A DNA stretch of 64,000 nucleotides from assembly GCA_963750195.1 (NCBI GenBank), contig CAVVPS010000005.1, positions 496,001-560,000 of the forward strand. The letters are read 5' to 3'. Of the stretch, positions 27,097 through 35,949 are shown in pieces. Source of the stretch: AP-15 sp963750195. Lineage in GTDB: Bacteria; Pseudomonadota; Alphaproteobacteria; ATCC43930; CGMCC-115725. Below the pieces are notes generated by a model. It searched no databases. It was not told the DNA's origin and saw only the letters and a list, made by a program, of their open reading frames with translations. Numbering within the stretch: the first letter of the stretch is position 1; each line of letters starts with the position of its first letter. The translations under genes and the position numbers were made by a program.

Positions 27097-27138
27097 GCCT
27101 CACGCTGAGGAGGCCCGTAGGGCCGTCTCGAAGGGTGC
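27097..27138. repeat. Dispersed REP-like palindromic repeat
   Basis: The bases GCCTCACGCTGAGGAGGCCC followed by GTAGGGCCGTCTCGAAGGGT match, from memory, a palindromic element found many times between genes of Bradyrhizobium-like and Rhodospirillales genomes. GGCCC-GTA-GGGCC is its central hairpin. It lies in front of the decayed lipoprotein gene, so translations beginning here are not real. Confidence 0.5.
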
Positions 27139-27658
27139 TCGCGGAGGCAATCGGATTTTTCAGCATGCTGCTAGGCCCTCCGCAAGGATTTGCCTTGCGG
27201 CATGCGCCGCGCTTTTTCTTTCCTCCTGCGCTTGGCTTCGCGACGAGGCCGATCCGACGACGGTCAGCATTCGCGGCGTTCCGTCCACCCTCGAGCAGCT
27301 CAACGTCGCCGCCACCACTGACGCCGAAGATCAGTTAGCGAACATCTGATCCACATAGCTGGCTATCCGCCGGGCAGCCAACTGGTCAGCAGCGACTGGG
27401 CTCTCATCACGAAGGCGGGGGTCTACGAAATCGGCCGGCAATGCGATAAGTATCTTGACGTGCTGTTCCGCTTCAACCGCGTGCAGCGCGCGGGCCGGCA
27501 GGATCTGGAGGCAGCCGCCGCGGCGACCGCCGCAGTCATGGGCATCTCGGGAGTCGGCGCCAAGGCCATCGCGATCACGGCGGCGGCTTTCGGCTTGGCA
27601 ACCAGCCTGTTCGACGCGAGCGTCAATTCGGTGCTCTTCACGATCGAGCCCTCGGCGC
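27139..27658 (+). pseudogene. Decayed lipoprotein gene, 5' part (up to the IS66 insertion)
   Basis: A lipoprotein signal is readable (ICLAACAALFLSSC, lipobox LSSC) with no clear start codon. It is followed by AWLRDEADPTTVSIRGVPST. A frameshift near 27325-27350 is needed to reach GYPPGSQLVSSDWALITKAG and a long Ala-rich hydrophobic stretch (EAAAAATAAVMGISGVGAKA). The frame reaches LFTIEPSA, where IS66 interrupts it. The reading resumes after the element at 30105 as ALRNVALKGRTYYLKALD, which proves that both halves were one gene. The family is unknown to me. Confidence 0.7.
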
Positions 27659-27716
27659 GTGAGCGCTCGGTGAAGGGCGCCTGCCGTTGATCGTCGCTTG
27701 GGGCGATGATCGGGGG

Positions 27717-28118
27717 ATGGCAGAGACCGTAACGGAAGTGTCCACCAACGGCGTAGTGGACACTAAGCGAAGCTCCAATGGCTCCAAGCGTCGCCAATGG
27801 ACCCGGGCATTGAAACGCCGGATCGTGGCCGAGACGCTGGAGCCTGGCGCGTCGGTTTCGATCGTGGCGCGGCGGCATGATGTAAACGCGAACCAGGTTT
27901 TTAAATGGCGGCGCGAGATGGCGCCGAAGCCGCGGGCCGCGGCGAAGCAAAGCGTCACCATGCTGCCGGTGGAGATCGTGCCGGAAGCGAACGAGCCGCG
28001 CCCGCGAGCACGGCGCAGCGGCGTGATCGAGATCACGTTCGGGTGCGGCACGCGCGTGTGTCTTCGCGGCGCGGTGTCGCCTGAGATGCTGCGGCAGGTG
28101 ATCGAGCTATTGCAATGA
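27717..28118 (+). CDS. tnpA: IS66 TnpA (helix-turn-helix accessory protein)
   Basis: About 133 residues. The helix-turn-helix region RQWTRALKRRIVAETLEPGA with VSIVARRHDVNANQVFKWRR is typical of the small DNA-binding protein of IS66. The ATG of MAETVTEVS follows a run of G at a suitable distance. Its stop overlaps the tnpB start (ATGA), so translation is coupled. TnpA is needed for transposition but has no catalytic residues. Confidence 0.9.
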   Translation: MAETVTEVSTNGVVDTKRSSNGSKRRQWTRALKRRIVAETLEPGASVSIVARRHDVNANQVFKWRREMAPKPRAAAKQSVTMLPVEIVPEANEPRPRARRSGVIEITFGCGTRVCLRGAVSPEMLRQVIELLQ

Positions 28119-28462
28119 TCGGTCTGCCGGCAGGCACGCGCGTGTGGCTGGCGGTCGGTCGCACCGACATGCGAAAGGGCTTTGACGGGCTTGCCGCCGC
28201 GGTCCAGGAGCGAATGGCGCAGGATCCGTTCTGCGGCCATCTGTTTGTGTTTCGCGGTCGGCGCGGCGATCTGATCAAGGTGCTGTGGTGGGACGGGCAG
28301 GGTCTGTGCCTGTTCGCCAAGCGACTGGAGAAGGGCCGGTTTGTGTGGCCCTCGCCGGCCGACGGTAAGGTCGTGATCACGTCGGCGCAGCTGGGCATGC
28401 TGCTGGAGGGGATCGATTGGCGGATGCCGCGGCGGACCTGGCAGCCGGAGCTAGCTGGCTGA
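28115..28462 (+). CDS. tnpB: IS66 TnpB accessory protein
   Basis: A 115-residue protein with the family marks RVWLAVGRTDMRKGFDGLAA, HLFVFRGRRGDLIKVLWWDG and GRFVWPSPADG. It starts inside the end of tnpA by a four-base overlap. TnpB is required for transposition by unknown means; in databases it is often called Orf2 of IS66. It appears complete. Confidence 0.93.
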   Translation: MIGLPAGTRVWLAVGRTDMRKGFDGLAAAVQERMAQDPFCGHLFVFRGRRGDLIKVLWWDGQGLCLFAKRLEKGRFVWPSPADGKVVITSAQLGMLLEGIDWRMPRRTWQPELAG

Positions 28463-28531
28463 CTGCGGCCGATTGACTCACCCTATGGTTGAGCAGCGAT
28501 TGAACCTTGGCGACGTGAGATAATCGCGCTC

Positions 28532-30079
28532 GTGCCGACCCCGGAAGCCCTGCCCGACGACATCGCGGCATTGAAGCGGATCATCGCCGAGATGGCGCGC
28601 GATGCGGTGTCGGCGCGGGCCGAGATCGCCCGGCTGAAGTTCCAATTGGCGCGCTACCGCCGCGCCGAGTTCGGCCGGTCCTCGGAGAAGCTGGCACGCG
28701 AGACCGAACAGCTCGAGCTGGCGATCGAAGCCCTGGAAACCGACCAAGCCGAGCGGCTGGCGAGCGCCGCGCACGAGGCGGCCGCCATCGTCGAAAGCGT
28801 GGCCGAGGGGCAAAAGCCAGCCCGCCGGCCGTTGCCCGAGCACCTGCCGCGCGAGGAGGTGATGCATCGCGCCGGCCCAGCTTGCCCGAGCTGCGGCGGC
28901 GCGCTGCGGCGGATTGGCGAGGACGCGACCGAGACCCTCGATTACGTGCCCGGCCGCTTCAAGGTGGTCCGGCACGTCCGCGAGAAGCTCTCCTGCCGGA
29001 CTTGCGACACGGTGGTGGCGGCGCCGGCGCCGGATCACGCGATCGCCCGCGGTCGCGCCGGCGCGGGGTTGCTGGCGCACATCCTGGTCTCGAAGTACGA
29101 CGACCATCTGCCGCTCTATCGCCAGGCCGAGATCTTCGCCCGCGAGGGCGTCGGCCTGGAAACCTCGACCCTGTCCGGCTGGGTCGGCGCGACGGCGGCG
29201 GCGCTGAAGCCGCTGGTCGACGCGCTCGCCGCCGAGATCATGGCTTCGGACACCCTGCACGTTGACGATACGCCGGTGCCGGTTCTGGCGCCGGGCACCG
29301 GCAAGACCAAGACCGGGCGGCTGTGGGTCTATGTCCGCGACGAGCGGCCATTTGCCGGGGCGCGACCGCCGGCGGCGCTGTTCCGCTACTCGGCCGACCG
29401 CAAGGGCGAGCACCCGCGGACCCATCTGAAGGCGTTCACCGGCGTCATCCACGCCGACGGCTATGCCGGCTTTAACGAGCTGTTCGCTGGCAACCGGATC
29501 ACCGAGGCCGCCTGCTGGGCGCACGTCAGGCGCAAGTTCTTCGACGTCCATGCCGCCACCGGCTCGCCGATCGCCAAGCAGGCGCTCGACCGCATCGGCG
29601 ACCTCTACAAGATCGACAAGACGATCGCCGGTTTGCCGCCCGATGTTCGGCGAGGGGAACGTCAGCAGCGGTCCAAGCCGATCGCCGAGGCGCTGGCCGC
29701 CTGGGCGGAGACGACACTGCGCCGGCTGTCCCGCAAATCCGAACTCGCCAAGGCCTTCCGCTACATGCGCTCGCGCTGGAAGGCACTGCTGCGATGCTTC
29801 GACGACGGCCGCCTCGCCCTCGACAACAACCCCGCCGAGCGGGCGCTGCGCTGTGTCGCGATCGGCCGCAAGAACTATCTGTTCGCCGGTTCCGACGCCG
29901 GCGGCCACCGCGCCGCGGCGATCTACTCCCTGATCGAGACCGCCAAGCTCAACCGCCGCAACCCGCAGCACTACCTCGCCGACGTGCTGGCCCGCATCGC
30001 CGATCACCCGGCCCGGAAAATCGCCGATCTCCTCCCCTGGAACTGGACGCCCGCCGACCTTCAGCGCGCCGCCGCCTGA
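28532..30079 (+). CDS. tnpC: IS66 transposase TnpC (DDE)
   Basis: A 515-residue transposase. The N-terminal coiled region (about 10-70) is followed by a zinc-finger set (CPSCGGALRRIG and LSCRTCDTVV) and the catalytic domain. The catalytic domain shows SDTLHVDDTPVPVLAPG, then VIHADGYAGFNELF, then the Glu in LDNNPAERALRCVAIGRKNY. The C-terminal tail ends in LLPWNWTPADL, as in the family. No break is visible. It starts at a GTG. The end of the gene lies 25 bases inside the right end of the element. Confidence 0.95.
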   Translation: MPTPEALPDDIAALKRIIAEMARDAVSARAEIARLKFQLARYRRAEFGRSSEKLARETEQLELAIEALETDQAERLASAAHEAAAIVESVAEGQKPARRPLPEHLPREEVMHRAGPACPSCGGALRRIGEDATETLDYVPGRFKVVRHVREKLSCRTCDTVVAAPAPDHAIARGRAGAGLLAHILVSKYDDHLPLYRQAEIFAREGVGLETSTLSGWVGATAAALKPLVDALAAEIMASDTLHVDDTPVPVLAPGTGKTKTGRLWVYVRDERPFAGARPPAALFRYSADRKGEHPRTHLKAFTGVIHADGYAGFNELFAGNRITEAACWAHVRRKFFDVHAATGSPIAKQALDRIGDLYKIDKTIAGLPPDVRRGERQQRSKPIAEALAAWAETTLRRLSRKSELAKAFRYMRSRWKALLRCFDDGRLALDNNPAERALRCVAIGRKNYLFAGSDAGGHRAAAIYSLIETAKLNRRNPQHYLADVLARIADHPARKIADLLPWNWTPADLQRAAA

Positions 30080-30104
30080 CCCAGCGCCCTCACCGAGCGC
30101 TTAC

Positions 30105-30964
30105 CTCGGCGCTGCGTAACGTCGCTCTGAAAGGACGTACGTATTATCTGAAAGCGCTGGACCTAGACAAAATCAACTCACGTCCTGGCATGTTGATGCC
30201 GTACAGGGTATCTGACGCAATGCTCCCCTGGGGCAATAGAGGCGAACATCAACAACGCCGCGAGCGGCTCTCCCTCAGTCTCCGAGCCCGACGAAACTAA
30301 GGCTTAAGCGGCAGCCGTATTGACAGCGCCCGTCACCACTCTGCTGCCACCCGCTGTCACTGCCCCGGTGCCCGAGAAGCCGCAACAGCAGGTCCAGCGT
30401 CGAATTACGGTGGTGCCTCCAGTCGCGGCGAACTATCGCCCGTTCCTCCTAGACCCGAGTGCACCGTACAGCCTACCTCAATTACGAAGAGTCTTTGCGG
30501 CATTGTGTGTCCTGGAGACTGAAATAAGCCACGCTGGGGCCTTAAATACGACCGCACACACAAGGGCCTTCCGGCAAGCGCGGAATTACCGCCCCGGGCA
30601 ACCAATGCCCTTGGCCACAGGCTTGCTCACCACTGGGGAAATCGGGATTCTAACGGGTTGTCCAAAATGCGATCGGGGACGCTTCCAAAATGTCTTCGAA
30701 TCCTATTATCTCTAGGGACAACAGGCACCCCCAGAAGGCGCTAAGATCAACTCTGGGGATGTGATCAAAAAGATCAACCAGCAGATTGACATTGCCGAGC
30801 CAGGGAGAAAGTTGGCCGAAGACGGAACCGCGAGCCTAGAGGAGGTGAGAAACCGAATCCCAAACGTCCGTAAGGGGCTAGCAAAACAGTTGACTCTGAC
30901 TGACGCCGCCCTTTCGGAGCAACTCACCATGGATTTGTGGAACATTCTTTCAGGGATTAAGTAA
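30105..30964 (+). pseudogene. Decayed lipoprotein gene, 3' part (after IS66)
   Basis: The reading ALRNVALKGRTYYLKALDLD picks up the gene broken by IS66. A frameshift near 30205-30215 leads to YLTQCSPGAIEANINNAAS. Two in-frame stops then cut the same frame: TAA at 30305-30307 (just before AAAVLTAPVTTLLPPAVTAP) and TAG at 30713-30715 (between FQNVFESYYL and GQQAPPEGAKINSGDV). The frame ends at LWNILSGIK and TAA at 30962, directly abutting the next gene. A Pro-rich linker separates two unknown domains. These stops argue for true decay rather than sequencing error. Confidence 0.7.
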
Positions 30965-32716
30965 ATGGCCTTTGAACTCAATCTCAATGATTCCACAGAC
31001 GTTAAGGCGACACCAAACGTCGACGCCCCGACACTCTTTTCCTTCTTGGGCGGCACATTTTTTAGTACGGGTAAGAGATTCACCGACGATCACCAAGTAG
31101 AGTGGGTCAATGTATATCTGCCACCGGATCAAACCCTTGACGGGTGGGTAAAAAGCACGGACTCAAGCCGGTGCCCGATCCGGCGCCCGCTCCGCTCGAC
31201 CCGGAGATGTTCGTCCGGCAATGTCCGCTGGTTGACCGGCAGCTTAATGCCGACCCTGCTGTCACGCCCAATTTCGTCACCGCCGATTTCTTGATCGCCC
31301 GCGCGATTATCGAGACCGGCGTGACGCAGAGCATCTTTTCCGATCCGTTCTGCACGGGGCCGTTCCGGTTATCCTGGACGGAGTGGATCGACTTTCTCAA
31401 CAGCGAATTACAAACCCACAGCCTGTACCAGCTTCCGGATGTGATCTACCCGATGGCTCAGGTCTACGCCGCGGGATTGTCGATGCACGCCGCCGGTAAA
31501 GCGTTCGCGGATACGTGGGCAGCCGGCGACGCTCCGGACGGTGATGCCGAACCTTTTGTCCCCAGCTATCTTGACCTATTCCACGCGTATTTGACCGATG
31601 TCGCAACGGCCGTGGCCATCCGCAAAAACGAGACGGATACAAACAAGCTACTGTCGGATATTGCCAGCCTGGCGTCGATCGCGCCGATTGCCAGTCGCGC
31701 CCAGCTAAGCCAAGTTAACGGCTCGATGACGATCACCGCATTCGTCGCCGCCACGGAAGCGGTGCTGGCCGCGACGCTCGACGCAGCGTTCGACAAAATC
31801 AAAACTCTGGCGCCCGACGAGCTGCCGTCCGGCGGCAATGCCGGCACCGCGCCTTGGTTTCAAGTTGCTCAGGCGGAGCAGGCCGCCGGGGTTAGCGAGG
31901 CAACCGCACCGGATAGAATCAGGTCTTATTTTGCCGCCGTTCCACAAAGTGTCGGGGCTACGATACCGGCATGGTGCGGTGCTTTCGCGGCTTTCTGCAT
32001 GAGAACGAGCAACAATCCCGTGCCGGCAGGCGCAGCGCGAGCCGCCAACTGGACGGTCTGGGGCTCGCAAACCGTTCCTCTAGGGTCACATAACATACCC
32101 ATCGGGGCGGTCATCGTTCTGACGGAGGTGCCCGGGACGACCGGTACGCACGGACATGTGGGGTTTTTTCCGCCTTCGACGCAAGCAGCGGAAACGTGCA
32201 ACTGCTCGGCGGGAATCAGTCCAACGCCGTTAAGATCAGCTCATTTCCCGCCGCCATACGTGTCCTGCAGACCGAAGCCGACGCGACCGGCGCCGCCGAT
32301 CATTGCGGCCTCACGGCCGCAGGGGTCCTGAAAGGACTACAAAAGTGGGGCGACGTGATAGTCGACCGCTTTCAGAGGGCAGGCTTTACCCAGGGCCAAC
32401 ACCTCCGGACGGCGCTCGCCAACGCCATCGCCGAATCCGGTCTGGATCCGAGTAAGAAAGCGGCCGGCTCAGAAGAGAGCTATGGCCTCTTCCAATGCAA
32501 CCTCGAACATGGGGAGGGAGTAGGCTTTACCCCTGACGAACTGAGGGATCCAGAGACCAACATCGCGATCATTTTGCGTGCAGCGCGCCGTACCAAGAGT
32601 TTCTGTTCGGCCTCCTCCTGCAGGCAGCGATGGAAGCGTTTGTTAAGTTCGTAGAACGCCCGAAGGATACAGCCGCAGCTATTAATACGCGTATGCACTT
32701 CGCTAGCCTGCTTTGA
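30965..32716 (+). pseudogene. Multi-domain cell-wall hydrolase (SH3-like, CHAP/TIGR02594, lysozyme-like), frameshifted
   Basis: The gene starts right after the lipoprotein stop (TAAATG). Three frames are needed for one protein. The first is an SH3-like start (GGTFFSTGKRF, WVNVYLPPDQTLDGWVKS). After a missing base near 31161-31165 comes a large domain with FVTADFLIARAIIETG and SYLDLFHAYLTD, ending in a TIGR02594/CHAP amidase core (IPAWCGAFAAFCM, then GTHGHVGFF). The Cys and His look usable. A missing T in the T-run at 32163-32170 leads to a lysozyme-like part (LANAIAESGLDPSKKAAGSE, SYGLFQCNLEHG). A last shift near 32585 leads to FVKFVERPKDTAA. It would cut peptidoglycan if repaired. Confidence 0.72.
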
Positions 32717-32889
32717 TGTGGCCGTCGCAGGTGGCAGCCCTGCAGAAACTCACCGGGCGTGGCGCTCGAAGAGTTCTGGCAGTTCCCGCATCCGGTGATC
32801 GAAATCGGTGAGACGGTTTCGAAATGATGTTAACCCGGACGATAACAGCTCGATGAATACAGCTGCGAACCTCTCTGGGAGTTTAGGAA

Positions 32890-33696
32890 ATGCCGCTATC
32901 AGTGGCGATTGGCGGGTTTGGCGCGATCGGTAAGGTGGTCGCCGAGCGGCTCGATCGCGGCATCGAAGGGCTGATCTTGGCTGCGGTTGCGGCGCGCGAC
33001 ACGTCGCGGGCCGAGGCGGCGATGGCCGGCTTTGCGAGGCCAGTTCCGGTGCTGCCGCTCTCCGAACTCGGCGCCTGCGCGGACATCGTCATCGAATGCG
33101 CGCCGGCTCACCTTTTGCGGGAAGTCGTCGAGTCCGCGCTTCGCAGCGGCCGTTTGGTGATGGTGCTCAGCTGCGGCGCGCTGCTCGATAATTTCGATCT
33201 AGTCGAGTTGGCGCGCCGGCACGGCGGACGCATCCTGGTGCCGACGGGTGCATTGCTCGGCCTCGATGCGGTCGGGGCGGCGGCCGAGGGCCAGATATCG
33301 AGCGTACACATGATCACGCGAAAGCCGCCCGGCGGCCTGATCGGCGCGCCTTATCTCATGGCGCACGGCATCGGCATCGACAGCTTGTCGGAGGCCAAGC
33401 GCGTGTTCACCGGCAATGCCCGCGAAGCTGCCCGCGGTTTTCCGGCCAACGTCAACGTCGTCGCGGCATTGGCGCTGGCCGGGATCGGCCCTGAGCGCAC
33501 GACGATCGAGATCTGGGCCGACCCGGCGGTAACCCGCAACATCCACAGAATCGAAATCGAGGGCGACGCTGCGCGCTTTTCGATGCAGATCGAGAATGTG
33601 CCCTCAGCGGAAAATCCGAAGACCGGGCGTCTGACGCCGCTTTCAGTTGTCGCCGCGCTCAAAAAGCTTACGAGCCCGCTCGCGGTAGGGACCTGA
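32890..33696 (+). CDS. L-aspartate dehydrogenase
   Basis: A 268-residue NAD(P)-dependent enzyme that oxidises aspartate to iminoaspartate, which can feed NAD synthesis. The dinucleotide-binding GGFGAIGKVVAERLDRG is at the start. GRLVMVLSCGAL, the VPTGALLGLDAV loop and GFPANVNVVAALALAGIGPE are family marks. The C-terminal domain closes with RIEIEGDAARFSMQIENVPS. TTAGGAA precedes the ATG. The nicotinamidase nearby makes a role in NAD metabolism likely. Confidence 0.87.
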   Translation: MPLSVAIGGFGAIGKVVAERLDRGIEGLILAAVAARDTSRAEAAMAGFARPVPVLPLSELGACADIVIECAPAHLLREVVESALRSGRLVMVLSCGALLDNFDLVELARRHGGRILVPTGALLGLDAVGAAAEGQISSVHMITRKPPGGLIGAPYLMAHGIGIDSLSEAKRVFTGNAREAARGFPANVNVVAALALAGIGPERTTIEIWADPAVTRNIHRIEIEGDAARFSMQIENVPSAENPKTGRLTPLSVVAALKKLTSPLAVGT

Positions 33697-33705
33697 CCGG
33701 CAGCT

Positions 33706-34509
33706 TTACTCCGCGACGAGCAGCAGATTGTGCGCGTCGCCCGGGCGGAACGGCGGGTCAGCTGCGACATACGCCGGCCAACCGGCCTCGGCCATCCCGA
33801 AATCGAGCAGCAGGCCCAGCATGCGATAACCGAGACCGCCGAGCAGGTCACGGACCGCCTGGCGATCGTCTCCCGCCTCATGCCCGGTTTCCAAGGCGAG
33901 CACCGGGCGAAAGCGCGTGAGTGTCGCGCGGGCGCCGTCGAGCACCTGCCGTTCGCCGCCCTCGCCATCGATCTTTATCAAATCGATCCGGTCGAGGCGG
34001 TGCTCGGCGGCGAGCGAATCGAGGCTGCGCAACACTACCTTCAGGGCTTCCTGTCCGCCAGCGGCGGGTCCGATGCAGGCAGTCCCGGTGTCGACTCGTA
34101 CCGAAGTCACGATCGGCACGGCAAATTCCACCGTTCCATCGTGGTCGCCGATGGCGCAGCGAATGACCTCCGCCTGAGAGAGGGCGTTGGCGAAGAGCGT
34201 CTTGTTGAGGGCAGCGGCAGCGCGCGGCGCCGGCTCGATCGCGAGCACCCGCCCAGACGAACCGACCCTGCCGGCGAGCGGCAATGCCCATTCGCTGAGA
34301 TTGGCGCCGACGTCGATCGCAACCCCACCGGGGTTCAGAAAGGTGAGTACCGAAGGATGGACTGTCGGCGGATGCAGCAGCGCGCGCCGTCCGCGCGCAT
34401 CGAGCGGGTGCGGCACATAGATGAGGTCGCCGTTGCGATGGAGCGCAAAACCGCCGGGCCACTGCCGCTCCAGCCGCCCCAGTAGACGCTTTTCGCGCCA
34501 GCGCCGCAT
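33706..34509 (-). CDS. FkbM-family methyltransferase
   Basis: About 267 residues with the FkbM SAM fold. VAIDVGANLSEWALPLAG is motif I, VLAIEPAPRAAAALN motif II, and IDLIKIDGEGGERQVLDGA the late FkbM motif. Such enzymes O-methylate sugars or other small groups, often in surface glycan synthesis; the target here is unknown. The frame stays open far upstream, across the nicotinamidase start, so its true start is uncertain. I used the ATG giving MRRWREKRLLG; a TTG at about 34570 would also work. Confidence 0.78.
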   Translation of the reverse strand: MRRWREKRLLGRLERQWPGGFALHRNGDLIYVPHPLDARGRRALLHPPTVHPSVLTFLNPGGVAIDVGANLSEWALPLAGRVGSSGRVLAIEPAPRAAAALNKTLFANALSQAEVIRCAIGDHDGTVEFAVPIVTSVRVDTGTACIGPAAGGQEALKVVLRSLDSLAAEHRLDRIDLIKIDGEGGERQVLDGARATLTRFRPVLALETGHEAGDDRQAVRDLLGGLGYRMLGLLLDFGMAEAGWPAYVAADPPFRPGDAHNLLLVAE

Positions 34510-34675
34510 CAGCCGAGCGCCGGTTGGTTCGGGTCCGCCGGGCGGGCGCAACTTCCACAGCGCCTTCAACGGGCGAAGATCGCCGGTATCAGTGGCGCGT
34601 ACGATCCTCTCCCGCTTGCGCAATCGAGTGCCGATATGAGTGTTATCGGTGGGACGAGAGATCCGCGAGGGACAA

Positions 34676-35308
34676 ATGAACCGAAACTCGGGCGCTCGGA
34701 CAGCGGGCGATCGCGACGTTCTGGTGATCGCCGATGTGCAGAACGATTTCTGCCCCGGTGGGGCGCTGGCGGTGCCGGAGGGCGATGCGGTTATTCCGGC
34801 GATCAACCGGCTCGCCGTTGAGTTCGCCCATGTTGTCCTGACTCAGGACTGGCATCCGCCGGGACACACGTCCTTTGCCAGCTCGCATGTCGGCAAGCGG
34901 CCCTTTGAGACAATCGAGGCGGCGTACGGCGAGCAGGTCCTGTGGCCGGACCATTGCGTGCAGGGGACCGAGGGAGCGGCCTTTCACCCCGGGCTGGCGG
35001 TTACGTATGCCGAACTGGTTTTGCGCAAAGGCTTTCGGCCGGCGATCAATTCCTATTCGGCATTTCGCGAAAACGACCGGCGTACGCCTACTGGGCTCGC
35101 CGCCTATTTGCGCGAACGCGGCTTCGAACGTCTGACCATATGCGGGCTCGCGACCGACTATTGCGTGCTGTTTTCGGCGCTCGATGCTCGCGAGGCCGGT
35201 TTCGCGGTCCAACTTGCGACCGCTGCTTGCCGCGGGATTGACCTCGACGGCTCGCTCGCCCAGGCGATGCAAGCGATGGCCGAGGCCGGGGTGACGTTTT
35301 GTGATTAG
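34676..35308 (+). CDS. pncA: Nicotinamidase / pyrazinamidase
   Basis: A 210-residue amidase that turns nicotinamide into nicotinate for NAD recycling. The catalytic triad and metal site are complete: Asp in VIADVQNDFCPGG, the metal-binding DWHPPGHTSFAS, Lys in ELVLRKGF, and the nucleophile Cys in GLATDYCVLFSALDA. GAGGGACAA before the ATG fixes the start at MNRNSGART. It may form part of an NAD group with aspartate dehydrogenase. Four bases overlap the 3' end of the convergent RRM gene. Confidence 0.93.
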   Translation: MNRNSGARTAGDRDVLVIADVQNDFCPGGALAVPEGDAVIPAINRLAVEFAHVVLTQDWHPPGHTSFASSHVGKRPFETIEAAYGEQVLWPDHCVQGTEGAAFHPGLAVTYAELVLRKGFRPAINSYSAFRENDRRTPTGLAAYLRERGFERLTICGLATDYCVLFSALDAREAGFAVQLATAACRGIDLDGSLAQAMQAMAEAGVTFCD

Positions 35309-35739
35309 AACCGGCGTGGCAGAGATCGACGTTCGACCTGGAAGGTAGGCTGCCGCCTCGGTGTCACGCGCGGGGCGAAGGCACCGTCCGAAACGTAATC
35401 CTCGGTGTTATCGCGCGGGGCTGATAGCGGCGCCCGACGAGCGGCGAGGCGGGGCTTGGGCGGCTTCTTCGCCGAGCTCGGGTGCTCGCTGATCCGCACG
35501 TCGAGATTATGTCCATCGATTGCGGTCCCGTTCATCGTCGCGACCGCGAGCTTGGCAGCGCGCTCGGTCGCGATGTCGACAAAGCCGTAGCGCAGCCGCT
35601 TTCCGGTCGCCGGGTCGCGGGCGACGAAAGCGCTCAACACCATCCCAAACGGATCGAAGGCCTCGGCCAACTGATCGTCGGTGAAATCCGGTGGCAGGTT
35701 CGCGACGAACACGTTTCCCCGGAAATACTGCAACCTCAT
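35305..35739 (-). CDS. RRM-domain RNA-binding protein
   Basis: A 144-residue protein with one RNA-recognition motif. RNP2 is VFVANLP near residue 10, and RNP1 is KRLRYGFVDIAT near residue 48. The C-terminal third is rich in Arg and Pro (KPRLAARRAPLSAPR), probably disordered. Small RRM proteins of this type are common in alphaproteobacteria and cyanobacteria and may bind mRNA in the cold. GAGGGGTGG lies before the ATG. A long upstream extension in this frame is antisense to the deacetylase gene and is not real. Confidence 0.88.
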   Translation of the reverse strand: MRLQYFRGNVFVANLPPDFTDDQLAEAFDPFGMVLSAFVARDPATGKRLRYGFVDIATERAAKLAVATMNGTAIDGHNLDVRISEHPSSAKKPPKPRLAARRAPLSAPRDNTEDYVSDGAFAPRVTPRRQPTFQVERRSLPRRF

Positions 35740-35949
35740 CGGCGCCACCCCTCGGCTCAGCCATCCGCCCCGCAAACGCGGGCGGAGGATGGATGGCGTC
35801 ATCGCGGCGCCGGAACGTTGACTTTGCAGTGCTGCATTGCACAAAGAGCGTTCCCGGCGTCGTCGACCGGCGGCGGCGACTAGGGCTTGCCGGACGAGAA
35901 ATGCGGGGCGAGATTGTGGCGTCATTTCTGTGTCATGATTGGAGATCGA

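Larger units (their letters stand above)
27659..30104 (+). mobile_element. Complete IS66-family insertion sequence (2,446 bp)
   Basis: The ends are GTGAGCGCTCGGTGAAGGGC on the left and, read inward from the right, GTAAGCGCTCGGTGAGGGCG. These are imperfect inverted repeats with the GTRAGCG tip of IS66. The target site CTCGGCGC is duplicated exactly on both sides (27651-27658 and 30105-30112), the 8 bases expected for this family. All three genes (tnpA, tnpB, tnpC) look intact and overlap or lie close together. The perfect duplication points to a fairly recent insertion, into a lipoprotein gene that is also damaged elsewhere. Confidence 0.95.

Noticed and set aside
28478..30007. 509-codon frame antisense to IS66 tnpC
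   Set aside because: TnpC is fully conserved; the antisense frame has no family sequence.
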